DNA of 64,000 bases from Emiliania huxleyi CCMP1516 (GCF_000372725.1 NW_005200507.1:815532-879531); one strand, 5' to 3'; shown: positions 9,830 to 20,357, counted from the stretch's first letter. Notes: a model not told the origin generated them from the sequence alone. Program-made: numbers and translations.

Positions 9830-10621
9830 CATGCATACCTGGCGAAGTATAAGAGGGATCGCACGAAATTGTAGATTGCAATGCCCCAAGCAACGAGCAG
9901 GATGATGCCGCATATCACAAATGCAGCTGGCGCAAGGCAAAAATACCAGTCAAAGACCCACTTGATTTGAATACCCAGGTTGATGATCAGTAGCTTGCAC
10001 CATAGTGTCGCAATCCGTACCACGCTTGGATAATCAATAGGCTGCTAACGGTCTGGTAAGCAAACTGGTCGCCAATTGTCAGTGCACTTGTCAGCAGGGA
10101 GTAAGCAAGGAAAAGGGACCCAACGAGAGCAAAGCAAAGAAAAATGGCCAGATCATTCCCATCCATGCGGACTGCACCCGAGCGCAATTCTTGTTTGAGA
10201 ACACATAGTTCCAATGGAGCTCGTATCTGACCCAATCGCGCTTGCCGCGTCGCCGAAGGTGATCAAGGCAAAGAGCTTTCGCAGCATCGGTGGTTCCATG
10301 GAGTGGCCAAATGATACCACATGTCCCATTGTTGAAGGGTACTATCTCTGTCCCATTTCCAGAAGAACATGTCCCATTGCACAAGGGCTCTGCCTCTCCT
10401 GCACTCGACGTGTCCGAGTGGTCCCGGGGAAGGACTTTCTGCCAAGGGGTAGATCCCAGCGTTGTATTCCAGGGAGTCCCGTTTTGGAAGTAGATGGCAA
10501 ACTCCTTTCCAGAAGGACATGTCCCATTACACAAGGGCACTGCCTCTGTCCCATTACACAAGGGCTCAAGGACTTTTTGCGTGAAACATTTTGGAGGCAA
10601 AGGAAACCATTCCCGTTGCAT
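9830..10621 (-). pseudogene. Cys/Asn-rich secreted-type segment plus several membrane helices inside the LTR element
   Basis: From the ATG at 10621, a 176-aa frame repeats CNGT and other N-x-T sequons (about nine), then meets hydrophobic segments. Two neighbouring minus-strand frames continue the membrane pattern (AIFLCFALVGSLFLAYSLL; AAFVICGIILLVAWGIAIY). Together they look like a glycosylated ectodomain followed by three or more membrane helices, spread over three frames by introns or damage. The repeats CCCATTACACAAGGGC at DNA level create the sequon repeats. I do not recognise a family. A captured host gene or an envelope-like ORF are both possible. Confidence 0.45.
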
Positions 10622-11181
10622 TGACCCAGCAGAGTTGGCGGCGAAAGGTGTGTCGCAAGCCTCCTAAGGGGCTGGGTTGTCGCAGAAGGTCCGTGCCCCA
10701 CGATGGTTAAAGCCGTCGAGCCGAGTTGACTCTTGGGCCATGGGTGCACATGTACATGTGGCTGACTGCGAAGGGGCGGAAAATCAAAGTGGCCGCCGTG
10801 AGTGAATGACGCCTCAGGGGCAGGCTGTGGCATGTGCTCTATAGCCTGAGAGGTCGTGTGGGGCGAGGCGCACATGTCCTCTAGGTGTTCTGACCCAAGT
10901 TGAAATCTTCCAGAATGAATTGTCGATGCAAATGGCGGGCTCGAACGTGCTCGACGAGACCGACTGGACCCATTGTTCAGATCCTTCGGCTCGATTGGGG
11001 TTGTGCTCGCACACGCCAGGCGCCCAGGTGGTGGCTGACATGTAGGGTGCAAGACTTGTCCACCATGGTAGCGCACACGTTGGAGCTGCCATGGTGGTCG
11101 ACGCTGTCATGTCGCTGGTGGTGTCGGCCTCGGCGATGCAATAGTCGAGGCCAGACTGCTGACTGGCCGGAGGCGGAGCCA

Positions 11182-11373
11182 TACTCGATAGCGGTCCCGC
11201 CGTAGCTCGCGCATAGAAGCAGCAAGCTAGGCAGGGGCCGCATCGCGTTCGCTGTATACGTTTTACCCAAAACCGGAACCAAAACACGAATCTCCACTCC
11301 AAGAAGGGATGAAATCCCTTATGGATATAATCGCCAGATTATCTCAGGAACATAGTGTGAATGCCCGGGAACA
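11182..11373 (-). repeat. 5' LTR of the copia-type element
   Basis: 192 bp, near-identical to 9276-9467, followed on the right by the GCACA target duplication. Confidence 0.9.
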
Positions 11374-11429
11374 GCACATGAGGCGTATCCGTGTAGGTGT
11401 ACGTGCGTGGAGTACAGTGTTGTGTGTCC

Positions 11430-11700
11430 GTTAGCTCCGAGTAGAGGGGGCGTTCTGCAGTTAAGGGGAAACCCGGTACACGGAACTAACCGTACAACCC
11501 TCGGAGAGCACCCAGAGCACCCGTGTTTACTTTATTACGGCCCTTTCCCTGCGAACGCGCACCCCCCTAGGCGCTAGGGGTCAGGGCTCTCTAGCCCGTA
11601 GCCCGATCCCGATCATCCGGCCCGCTGGGTGCGCTTCTTAGCTCCCCGGCCCTGCTGCCTGGATGTGAGGCTGATGACTGCTGCACTCCCGAAGGATATA
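11430..11700 (+). repeat. Dispersed hairpin-repeat family, copy 1
   Basis: The unit starts CTCCGAGTAGAGGGGGCG and about 65 bp later reaches the inverted partner CTCGGAG. It then continues through TCTCTAGCCCG and CTGGGTGCGCTTCT to CTGCACTCC. Related copies are at 51825-52165 (hairpin part doubled), 35573-35680 (partial), 60441-60533 (minus strand) and a scrap at about 8787-8815. No coding capacity is seen. It may be a non-autonomous transposable element. Confidence 0.6.
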
Positions 11701-11972
11701 CTCCAAAAGATGTCTTTCAAAGGGACGATCCATTTGAAGATGAGCATGCACATGACATGTTTTGTGCATGTCCGTCGGGGCCGCCCCCCGGCCCCCGCCG
11801 GCGCGGGATCGCGGCCCAACCACGTGGCGCAAGCAGGCAGACCGCACAATGGAGTCGTGGCTCGATGGGAGTTGTTTGTGTCTGCAGCACTCAAACGGCC
11901 GCTCATCATAAACCAAAGCAGAAACGCGGCGCAACGGGCCCGGAGCCGCGAGCGCGAGGGACTCTCTCCGGC

Positions 11973-13228
11973 TCAGCGGTACTCCGAGAAGTTGGCGTGG
12001 CCGGTCGCCTGGGCATGCTCCACCGCCTCCGCCTGCCCCTTTAGCCCGCGCTGGCAGACGAGGCAGCGCAGCGTGAAGGAGGCGGTGTCGGTGAATGTGC
12101 GGTTGCGGCGCGCCTCCGCCGCGACCAGCTTGACCTGCTCGAGCGCGCGCGCGTCGTCCGGCCGGAAGAGGGTCACGTCGAGCTCCTCCGGCGCGCCGTC
12201 GAAGAGCGTCCGCACGAGGAGGTCGTAGTGGATGCCGTCGTACCTGCTCGCAGCCCCGGCCAGTGAGAGCAACCTCGCGCCGGCGGGCGGCGGCCCGCGA
12301 GCCCGCGTCCGCACAGCAGCATTGCGCGCTGCGCGTGGCCCGCCCCTTGTCCAAAGCAGTCGACGCGCCCGCTCATCACGTCGATCGCGCACAGCTCGGT
12401 CGCATAGTGCCGGCTGAGGATGTCGAGCTCCGTCGCGCCGCCCCAGTGCTCCGCGTCCAGGATCCACGCCGCGTACTCGTCGGGCGGCCGGCCAAGCATC
12501 ACCTCGCTGTAGCGGTCGTCCCCCGCCGCGCTCCCGTCCCGCACCGCCGCCGCGACCAGCTCTCGCAGCTGCGGCGCCTTGGCCTGCGCCGACGCGGCGC
12601 CGCCCTCGAGCGCGTAGGCGAGGGCGGCAAAGAGGCACGAGTTGTTTGCCGGGATCACGCGGCGGACCACCGCGTCCTCGCCGTCGGCGGGCGGGGCAGG
12701 GGCCGCCACGGCCGCCGCCGGAGCGGCGGGAGCGCCGACTTCGCCACGCGAGAGCGCGAGGGCGAGGGCGAGCTCCGGGTCGTCGTCGCTCGGCGGCGGC
12801 GCTGGTGCTGGTGCTACTGGCGCTGGCGCCGGCGTCGAAGCCAATGCAGGCGGCGCCGTGGCAGGCGGCGCCGTGGCAGGCGGCGCCGTGGCAGGCGGCG
12901 CCGTGGCAGGCGGTGCCGTGGCAGGCGGTGCCGTGGCAGGCGGTGCCGTGGCAGGCGGTGCCGTGGCAGGCGGTGCCGTTGTAGGTGGTGCCGTTGTAGC
13001 TGGCTTGACGGTTAGCGTGTCTCCGGTCTGCACCAGCGCGCTGAGCGGGCGCGTGTCGGCTTCGTCCAGCTTCAGCTCTGCCGGCGGGAAGCCGGCGAGA
13101 ATCACAATATTGCCGTTCTCGCTTTGTGCGACCTGTGACGCCTCTGCGAGGAGGGCTGCGGCGGTGGCAGAGCTCTCAAACGCGACGTTCTTGAGACCGC
13201 CAGGTCCGCGCAGACGCAGCCTTATCAT
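11973..13228 (-). CDS. YOD1: Ubiquitin thioesterase OTU1/YOD1
   Basis: A deubiquitinase of the OTU family that acts with p97/VCP in ER-associated degradation. The domains in order are an N-terminal UBX-like ubiquitin fold (MIRLRLRGPGGL...), a TAPPA-repeat linker, a UIM-like DDDPELALALALSRGE, an OTU domain with catalytic Cys in PANNSCLF and His in YDGIHYD, and a C-terminal C2H2 finger (CLVCQ...EHAQATGHANFSEY). All are characteristic of OTU1. Exons 13228-12315 and 12243-11973 join in phase 2 across a 71-bp GTGCGG...GAGCAG intron, giving RAMLL|YDGIHYD and 394 aa. The linker is encoded by a 15-bp minisatellite, so its length is probably polymorphic. Confidence 0.92.
12849..13010 (-). repeat. 15-bp coding minisatellite (TAPPA linker of YOD1)
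   Basis: About ten copies of GTGGCAGGCGGCGCC/GTGGCAGGCGGTGCC encode a (TAPPA)n linker between the UBX-like and UIM parts of YOD1. The 15-bp period keeps frame whatever the copy number. Confidence 0.85.
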
Positions 13229-13546
13229 CCGGCAACCGCAGTGCTTTGACTGAGGTCGTCACTCCTGACGATCAGGGTAGATGGTGTCCAACGGCGCCAG
13301 TGTGCGCGGCTCAAGCGGTGACAAAAGACTCACGGAAGCGGAGAGCCGACCCGCTGTGAACAATCACACGCCAGCACACAGCGCCCAGCAGCGGAGGTAT
13401 TTTCTTCTCAATAACAAGGCTGTGAACCTCGACGGGCCCAGCTGCTCGGAATACCTCCCGTCGCCATGTGCGCTGGTCTGTGAGACTGTGAGAGGCACAC
13501 CGAGCAGCGAGGAGTGGCTGCGGCAATAGCAGACAGGGCTAAGCCT

Positions 13547-14488
13547 ATGAAAAACGCAGTCCTTGGGCAGCTCGCCCGTGAGCGCGAGGCACGCCGGCCA
13601 AAGCGAGAAAGAGAGGCAAGCTGCAGCACTCCGCCGGAAGTTGCAGCGTCGGGTGCCGTCCATCCTCCGCTCGCCACGCCGCCGCCGCCGCAGCTTGCGC
13701 TTCGCCGTGGCATTGACTGCATGGCGCGGCGCCTCAACATGGTCCATGGCGGCTGGTGCGAAGAGCAGCACCTCGACGACCTCGTTCGATTCTTCAGCCA
13801 TTCGGTGGAATGGAAGAATTGCGAGCACGATTCTTCGCGCGGCCGGAAGATGGCCTGGACCGGCTTTGGTCAGCCCGACGGGGCTGCGCTGCTTGCAGTC
13901 GACCAGCTCGAGTGGAAGTATGCGCTACGCCACGGTGGCTTGAGAGGCACCATCACAGTTGTGTGCAAGATCTTTGAGCTTCTTCAGTCGCTCCACCCGG
14001 GCGACGCCATCCTTCCCATCCTCGTCAACTGCTGCCGGTACGAAGGCGAGCAGCGGTGCCTGCGCCACCCTCACAACTGCCGGCAGGTCACGCTGTCGCT
14101 CGGTGCGCCGCGCACCTTTTCCGTCTCCGGTGCGGGCCTGCCGCTCCACGAAGGCGGCAACCGCTACGACGTGCTGCTCCAGAACGGCGACGCGATGATC
14201 CTCGACGGGCAGCAGCACGAGGTTTATCCCGACCAGGAGGGCGGCGGAGTGCGCTTCTCGGTGAACTTGTTCTACGGCACCGCCGACGACCAGCGCACCA
14301 ACCGGCGTGGCCGCTCTACGCTCTCCATCCAGCCGCGCGACGTCATCGAGAGAGGGTGGCACCCTTGGGCCTGTCCGCGCTGCGGCTGGCATCACGAGGG
14401 GTGTAATGGACAGCCGGCGTGGAAGTGCTGCCTGAACACGCAGCTGGACGACCCGTCTTGGAACCGCGGTGGGGGGATTGTGCGATAG
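13547..14488 (+). CDS. AlkB-like 2-oxoglutarate/Fe(II) oxygenase with Cys-rich tail
   Basis: This open frame has ATGs at 13547 and 13721. The later one starts just before the part that looks conserved. The core resembles ALKBH proteins: an xLVNCCRYEG strand, then LRHPHN where AlkB has WHSDDE, then QVTLSLGAPRTF, then LQNGDAMILDGQQHEVYP, and VRFSVNLFYG supplying the distal His and Arg. The first metal motif reads H-P-H instead of the usual H-x-D. A Cys-rich tail (CPRCGWHHEGC...WKCC) may bind zinc. The family assignment is moderate; the substrate (nucleic acid or protein) is unknown. Confidence 0.55.
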   Translation: MKNAVLGQLAREREARRPKREREASCSTPPEVAASGAVHPPLATPPPPQLALRRGIDCMARRLNMVHGGWCEEQHLDDLVRFFSHSVEWKNCEHDSSRGRKMAWTGFGQPDGAALLAVDQLEWKYALRHGGLRGTITVVCKIFELLQSLHPGDAILPILVNCCRYEGEQRCLRHPHNCRQVTLSLGAPRTFSVSGAGLPLHEGGNRYDVLLQNGDAMILDGQQHEVYPDQEGGGVRFSVNLFYGTADDQRTNRRGRSTLSIQPRDVIERGWHPWACPRCGWHHEGCNGQPAWKCCLNTQLDDPSWNRGGGIVR

Positions 14489-15006
14489 AGAGAGTTTGTG
14501 GGCGGAGCGCGACCGGAGAGGGACGTCGTCGCACGCTGTGTCGAGACTAAACCAAGATAATCGAAGCCGGCGGCGGCGCATAGATAGCGGCTTGATAGCG
14601 GTTACCAGCGCGCCGCGGAACGAGAGCCCTAGCGAGAGCCCGTCATCAGAGAGACGAGCCGCGTGCGGTTCGCCTCTCGAGGCCCCGTCTCGCCCAGGCC
14701 GCCTCAGCCGAGGGGCGAGAGCTCGGACGATCCGAGAGAGCAAGCGTCCGAGAGAGCGACCCACGTGCGAGAGACCGAAGGCGAAGCGCGCGCAATGCGC
14801 GAGATCGGATCTACGCGGGCGCGGTAGAGCGCGGCAACCGCTCTCTCTCTCCTTGCGCGGAGTCCGACGATAGGCAATAGCTCGCGCCGACGCACACCGC
14901 GGTCGCACACATCCACTCTCTCTGTCTCATACTCAATCAATACGGTAAAAACCTGGCCGCGGCCCTCGCCCCGTCACGGTGCCAGGGCGTGGCGGACTCC
15001 GAGGTG
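14489..15006. other. Intergenic, GAGA/CGAG-rich
   Basis: This is 518 bp between convergent 3' ends, with many CGAGAG steps. No gene is recognised. Confidence 0.4.
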
Positions 15007-16437
15007 TCACTCCTCGCTGGAAGCCCCCCGCAGCAGCTCGAACTGGAGCGTGACCCCGTCCACCGAGTAGCGCGTCACCAGCGTGAGCAGCTCGCCCTCC
15101 TGCACCACGAAGGGCACCGGCTTGGCGCCGTCCACCGAGGTGTCCTCGATGAGCTGCAGGCCCTGCCCCCACTGCATGTCGCGCGGGAAGTTGCCCAGCG
15201 TCGCGTCGGGGTGCGTCGCCATGCAGAGCGCGTCCGCCTCGCCCGCGTACACCTCCCACGACGCCATCACCGCGTGCACCGTCCCCGCGCGCGTCGCCCG
15301 CAGGGTCGTCCGGCTCTCGCCGCCCCACACACCAACCTCGTCTGCGGAGAAGTCGATCGCGAGCACCGGCGTGCGGGGCGCGAGCTCGGTGTAGGCGGCG
15401 GAGGAGAAGCGGAAGCCGTACTGCTTCGTGAAGACCATCGAGGTCGTGTCCTGCAGCGAGTTGAAGTAGTCGAGCGAGATGCCTGCTCACGGCAGGGGAG
15501 GTGGGCAGGCAGGCACACCGCCAGGGGAGGTGGGGAGGGCGCCTCTCCTCGCGACCCGCACCCGCCGCGCACGGGGCAATCTCGGCGACATCTCGGCTAG
15601 CCCTCGCCCTCCCACGACTTGACCGACGTGATGGAGGCGATGTCGAACGACTCGACCAGCGTGGCGAACTGGGCGCCGCGAGGCGGCACGACCGCGCCGC
15701 CCGGGCCGAGGAGCCGCCTCCGCGCGTCCGCGACGTAGTGCAGCGCCGACTCTCCGAGCAGCAGCGTGCCGAGGATCTCGGAGAGGAGCAGGGTCGGCCT
15801 GCCGCCGTACTGCGCGAGCTCCTCGGGGCTCACGTCGGTCGACATCTTGTTGATGATGTGGATGCGGTCGCCGTAGCCGTTGGCGTGGATGATCTGCCGC
15901 GCCACGTTGGCGAGGTGCATGTTAGCCTCAATGGCGACCACGCGCCGCGCGCCCAGAGAGGCGGCGATGATGGAGAGCAGCCCGGAGCCGGCGCCAATCT
16001 CGAGGACAAACGACTCGGGCGTGATGAGCTGCCGCAGCGCGGAGCGGTAAAACTCGTTGCGCGGCAGGTCGTTCATCATCGCATAGTGCCAGTCGTTGGC
16101 CGCCTGCGGACGCGTTCGGGAGGGCGGGTGCGCGGCTCGGCGGCGGCTACCTGGCGGCCGGCGGCCTGGCGAAGCGTCCCCGTCGTGCTCTCTCCGGGCG
16201 AGCAGTCACCTCGATGAGCTCGTACGGCTTGTCGCGCAGCCGGCGGGGCACGACAAAGTGCGACTCCATGTTGTCGCCAAAGCTGGGCCCGCTCCCGTCG
16301 GCACTGCTCGCAGGAGGCACGTACGGCCGGCCGCTGAAGCCGTGGAGGCCGGTGGTCGCGATTCTGTCGTCGAAGCTGCCATCCCCGTCCTCCGGGTCGT
16401 CGTAGCGGCCGTCGTCTTCCACGTACTCGGGGTACAT
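15007..16437 (-). CDS. Protein arginine N-methyltransferase family
   Basis: This enzyme transfers methyl groups from SAM to arginine. Three exons (16437-16210, 16103-15602, 15482-15007) give 401 aa. Landmarks are DWHYAMMNDLPRNEFY, the SAM motif LEIGAGSGLLSIIAA, the acidic VVAIEAN, the double-E region SEILGTLLLGE, and a C-terminal beta-barrel-like region. The WHxAMMND start resembles PRMT7, but length fits a single catalytic module. Intron 1 (16209-16104) is GTGACT...CCGCAG. Intron 2 (15601-15483) needs a GC donor (G|GCTAGC), which restores phase and gives EGEG|ISLDYFNS. Without splicing, a TAG at 15599 follows immediately. The N-terminal Asp-rich 70 residues are not conserved. Confidence 0.83.
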
Positions 16438-16751
16438 CGTTGGCGCGAGGCTGGCCGCGGTCGAAAAAAAACAATTGGCGCCATCCGCAAGGGTGAGCGA
16501 CGGAGGGAGCTCGATAGACTCGAGGGGCCAGGATACGCCGCGAGGAGGACGGAGTTGCGCCGAAAGGCGAAAGAAGCCGCGAGAACAAGGTACCGGCAGG
16601 CGGCGGCGTCACAGGACGAGGCAGAAGAGAACGACGCGACAGAGGAGGAAATGACAAGGGAGAGAACGACGAGAGTGGGACGACCGCGAGGTGGCATGAA
16701 GATTGCAGCGAGAAGCGGCGAGAGACTGCGAAGAGAGATAGGAAGAGGCAG

Positions 16752-16863
16752 ACTCCCTAGGGTGGGCGACGGCTAGCGCACCACACACCTCTCCTTAAAA
16801 TCCCTGTGTGGTGGCGGCGTGCCGTCCTCCCATCCCTCCCTTGGGTTGTGTGTTTTCTTTCTT
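16752..16863 (-). repeat. Dispersed upstream element, copy 2
   Basis: It is the same unit as at 8862-8966, extended on the right-reading side by GGGTGGGCGACGGCTAGC. It lies about 315 bp upstream of the PRMT start and in the same orientation. Confidence 0.75.
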
Positions 16864-16871
16864 TCTTTCTT

Positions 16872-16997
16872 TAGCGACGGATAGCGCACCACACCCCTCT
16901 TCTTAAAATCCCTGTGTGGTGGCGGCGTGCCGTCCTCCCATCCCTCCCTCGAGATCCCTCCCTTTGGGTTGTCTGTTTCCTTTCTTTCTTTTTTACA
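16872..16997 (-). repeat. Dispersed upstream element, copy 3 (tandem)
   Basis: A second copy directly beside copy 2, with a short internal insertion in the CCTCCC part. The tandem arrangement suggests local duplication. Confidence 0.75.
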
Positions 16998-17197
16998 TGT
17001 CCCTTCGCTTGTTTCTATTAACATCGAAGGCTAGCTCAAAAAATAGGGGGGGGGGCATAGACGTCAAACAGCAGATTGAACCGAAAAAGGACCGCCACCC
17101 CTCTACTAAGCCGGGAAGGCCGCATGCGCAGACAGATCGGGCTAAGCCGGAGCCAAGCTATACATGCGACATGCGTCCATGTTGCAAGGCTGCCCGC

Positions 17198-18622
17198 CTA
17201 CTGACTGCCCACCGGCACCCACGTGTACCGCCCGCCAAAGGGCTGCAGCTTCACCGCGATGCAGTTGCTCGCGACGCGCCAGAGCGCCGTGTGGATCGGC
17301 GTGGGGTCGTAGAGGTACGCCTTGGGGAAGGCCTTTGCGATGGCGTCGGTCGCCTCGCGCGCGTGGTAGTGCGGGATGGTGCAGTCGATGTGGTGCGCCA
17401 CGTGCGTCGACCCGATCTTGTGGTGGAGCCAGTCGAAGACGCGGCCGTACGGCCGGTCGACGGTGAGGAAGGCGCCGCGCATGTACGAGAACTCGTCGTT
17501 GGTGAGGTGGGGCACGTCCACGTCGGTGTGCTGCAGCCACGTGTACAGCACGAGCCACGCGTTCGTGAAGAGGTACGGCGCCCCGTACAGCATCGCCAGC
17601 CGCGCGCCGCCAATCTTCGAGGCGACCAGGCCGAGGACGCCGAGCATGGCGCCGATGCCGAGGTCGGAGCGCCAAACCTTGAGCGGCCAGGAGGCGGGCC
17701 ACAGGTTGGTGTTGAACGGCTTGACCGGCACAAAGTGGTTCGACGTGCCGTACCTGCCGAGGCGGGGCAAGGCGGCGGGGCGGGCGTTCGGGTCAAGAGG
17801 TGCTCTCTCCGCGGCTATCGCTCGCGCGGGCAGGCTCGAGCCGCACTTTGGCCCGCCGGTGGCGCCCCACAGCAGGTACGCGGGCCAGCCGAAGACGAGG
17901 TGGAACACGAGCTGCAGCGTGCCCCACGCCCGCTTGCCCAGCTTCTCCGCCTTTTCGAGGTCGTGCTCGCCGCCGCCGTTCTCGATGCCCTCCCGGCCGT
18001 GGACGACGAAGGGCACGTGCGTCTCGCCCTTGGTGATGTGGTTCGTGTGCGCGTGGTGGACGGCGTGCGAGCGCTGCCAGCTGAAGTACGGCACGAGCAG
18101 CAGCGTGTGGAGAAAGTAGCCGACCGCGTCCTGCAGCTTCAGGTTGTCGGAGAAGGCCTTGTGGCCGCACTCGTGCGCGACGACCCACATGCCCGTCCAC
18201 ACCGTGCCCGTGACGGCCGCGTACGCCAGCCACAGCGGCGCAAAGGCCGCCTTCATCGGGATGAGCGTCCCTGCCCAAAGGCACGCCGCCGACTGCGCGA
18301 CCGAGATGGCCGCGTACATCATCGACTTGGCGGTGTTGCGCTTGAAGCAGTGAGCCGGGATCGCCTGTCGCACCTGAGCCTTTGTCGGAATGTCCGACTT
18401 CTCCACCCGCATGGCCTTGCCCTGCAGCCCGCTGAGAGGGATGCGGGCGATAATGTCCTCAACCGTCTCGGCCTCATAGTCGGCGGCAGACGGAGCCTCG
18501 GGGCTGGGCAGGGTTGCGACCATGAATGGAAGGGGCGCGCTGCGGGACACTGCGGGCGCCACGCTCCGCGGCCGGAGCGCCGGCGCAGCGAAGCCACACG
18601 CGAGAGGAAGCGCGGCGAGCAT
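17198..18622 (-). CDS. Delta-12 type fatty acid desaturase, possibly plastid-targeted
   Basis: A membrane di-iron desaturase. The three histidine boxes are HECGHK, HAVHHAHTNH and HVAHHID, spaced as in FAD2-type enzymes, with YGTSNHFVPV between them. Hydrophobic pairs flank box 1 and precede box 3. Exons 18622-17847 and 17753-17198 splice in phase 2 (GTGCGG...CGGCAG, 93 bp) to join GGPK with YGTSNHF, giving 443 aa. The unspliced frame is open across the intron. The leader MLAALPLACGFAAPALRP resembles a signal peptide followed by an F-A-P plastid motif, so the plastid membrane is a possible location. Regiospecificity cannot be fixed from sequence alone. Confidence 0.88.
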   Translation of the reverse strand: MLAALPLACGFAAPALRPRSVAPAVSRSAPLPFMVATLPSPEAPSAADYEAETVEDIIARIPLSGLQGKAMRVEKSDIPTKAQVRQAIPAHCFKRNTAKSMMYAAISVAQSAACLWAGTLIPMKAAFAPLWLAYAAVTGTVWTGMWVVAHECGHKAFSDNLKLQDAVGYFLHTLLLVPYFSWQRSHAVHHAHTNHITKGETHVPFVVHGREGIENGGGEHDLEKAEKLGKRAWGTLQLVFHLVFGWPAYLLWGATGGPKCGSSLPARAIAAERAPLDPNARPAALPRLGRYGTSNHFVPVKPFNTNLWPASWPLKVWRSDLGIGAMLGVLGLVASKIGGARLAMLYGAPYLFTNAWLVLYTWLQHTDVDVPHLTNDEFSYMRGAFLTVDRPYGRVFDWLHHKIGSTHVAHHIDCTIPHYHAREATDAIAKAFPKAYLYDPTPIHTALWRVASNCIAVKLQPFGGRYTWVPVGSQ

Positions 18623-19104
18623 CGAGACTCGAAGTGCAAGGGGGCGGATGCTCGTGTGCGGGTGGCAATATGGAACTGCTGGAGAAGCAGATGCGCGCGG
18701 CTTCCAGCAATTTCCACGGGATGCGTTTTCTTTTTGATGCTATTGAGCTGGAGGTGGCTTGAGGCACAGATCATTAACAGATTACGCAACAATGACTAAT
18801 TAGTCGGACAGGACGCGCTCGCTGCTCGCTGCTGCCACCAATCACAAACAAACGTTCTCTCTCTCTCTCTAGCTCGCACATCCCAAGTTCTTTCTTCTCG
18901 TAGAGCTTGCCGTTGTAGGTGAGCTGCCAGCCGTATCCCGCAAAGAGCGCGACCGCGGATTTCTTTTCTCTTCTTTACTAAAGGACGCCTGGGCAGATTT
19001 TCGCCTGGCGGCGGCGAGCGAAGGATAGCAGGGACGAAGCAAGCAAGAAGCATACCCATACGGCAAAAAAATGGAGCTCGGCTAGGGTTGCGCAGCTATG
19101 AACA

Positions 19105-19195
19105 GGAGCGAGTTCGCGCTGCGCTAGGCTCAGACGGCGAGTTCGCGCTGCGCTAGGCTCAGTACGGCGAGGAGTTCGCGCTCTAGTTCGCGCTG
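19105..19195 (+). repeat. Tandem repeat, about 27-bp unit
   Basis: GAGTTCGCGCTGCGCTAGGC is repeated two to three times, then partly again. There is no coding role. Confidence 0.7.
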
Positions 19196-19506
19196 TGCGC
19201 GGCCTGACAGCTGACTCTCTTGCGGGCGGCCTGACTCTCTCTAGTCTCTTGCGACTTGCCCGTCTTGCGGAGATTTTATCTCTCGACTCTCGGCTGCGTT
19301 GGCTCGCCAAAGTCTCTCGTTCTCGATGCACGATGGCGCTGCGGGAGTCTGTGTGTTTTCGTAGAGAAGCAAACACGCACCGATCGTCCGGGTTCTGTCG
19401 AGCGTGCGCAGTGTGCGGGCCGGGCCCGGCGGAGGCGAAAGCGAAAGGCTTGCGAGAGAGGGCGAGACCGAGAGCGGCTATAGTGCGAGAGAGTTAGCTC
19501 TCGACA

Positions 19507-19580
19507 CGACACGACAGGGACACCGACACAGACACAGACACAGACACAGACACAGACACAGACATATACACACACACTGC
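19507..19580 (+). repeat. CAGACA microsatellite
   Basis: Repeated CAGACA steps run into CA repeats. Confidence 0.85.
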
Positions 19581-20325
19581 GCTCCACCCAGGCTCCCGCG
19601 TGGGCAGGGAGACGCGAGCCCGACGGAGTCCGGTGGTGGGGGCCCACGCAGCCAGCCCCTGCGATGCAAAGGTTGGTGCTGAGCCGCTGCGCAAAAACTC
19701 TTCGTCGCAAACCCTGTCAGCAGAGTCCTCCTTTTTGAGAAATCGCGTAGGAAGTGTACCCCGAGGGCCCCGCTCTGTCCCTCGCATAGCGGCCACTCTT
19801 CGGATCGCTGGTCGAGCGACCCGGGGGATGCCCCGCGCGCCTGACCCAGGCGCGAGAAACGAATCTGCGAGGCGCGGCCGCTTATGCGGCCCGATGGGGA
19901 GGAGTGGGGCGGACTACGGGGATCGGCTTCTTACACAGCCCTTCCCTGCAGCGAGCCCCCTCCAACCCACCCGCACTAGGTCTCGGGGGACGCAGGGGTC
20001 ACACCCGACGACCTCGGGAACTAGCCGGGGCAGTCGGAGAAGGGGCAACTCCGTGCACTGACGGTCGGCCGCCAGAAAACACGCCTGCGTGGATCGCGTC
20101 ACACCAATCCTCGCTACCCAACGCGGCCAAAGGATATCCACCTCGAGAACCTCGATAACTATACTCCGCCACATCGAAAGTGGAGCGAAAACTCAGCCTT
20201 GAGTTCTCAGCGCCCTCACGGCCCGCCAATGGCAAACCCGACTCCCTCCATCCGTGTGGCGCCGCCCGATGGTGCCGGGAACCCTTCCGGAGCGATTTCC
20301 CCTAGGGTTAGCGCAGAAAAAGCCG

Positions 20326-20357
20326 GGCCCCTTAGCTCCGGCTAGGGCTAAGGGGCC
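20326..20357. other. Perfect 10-bp inverted repeat
   Basis: GGCCCCTTAG and CTAAGGGGCC are separated by 12 bp. No associated gene is recognised. Confidence 0.7.

Larger units (their letters stand above)
9271..11378 (-). mobile_element. Ty1/copia-type LTR retrotransposon, young and rearranged
   Basis: Two 192-bp direct repeats (9276-9467 and 11182-11373) differ at one position by eye and are bounded by the 5-bp duplication GCACA (9271-9275 and 11374-11378). Read on the minus strand, the LTR runs TGTTCCCGGG...CGAGTA. A purine-rich AGGAGGGG tract sits directly before the 3' LTR, and a copia-type RNase H fragment precedes it. The 1.7-kb interior is too short for a complete gag-pol. Integrase and reverse transcriptase are not recognisable; a glycoprotein-like membrane-protein segment occupies the place instead. 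This suggests a non-autonomous element mobilised in trans. Confidence 0.88.
16438..17197. other. Intergenic with two dispersed-element copies
   Basis: The 760 bp between the PRMT start and the desaturase stop hold two tandem copies of the CACACAGGGATTTTAAG element and purine-rich DNA. No gene is seen. Confidence 0.45.
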
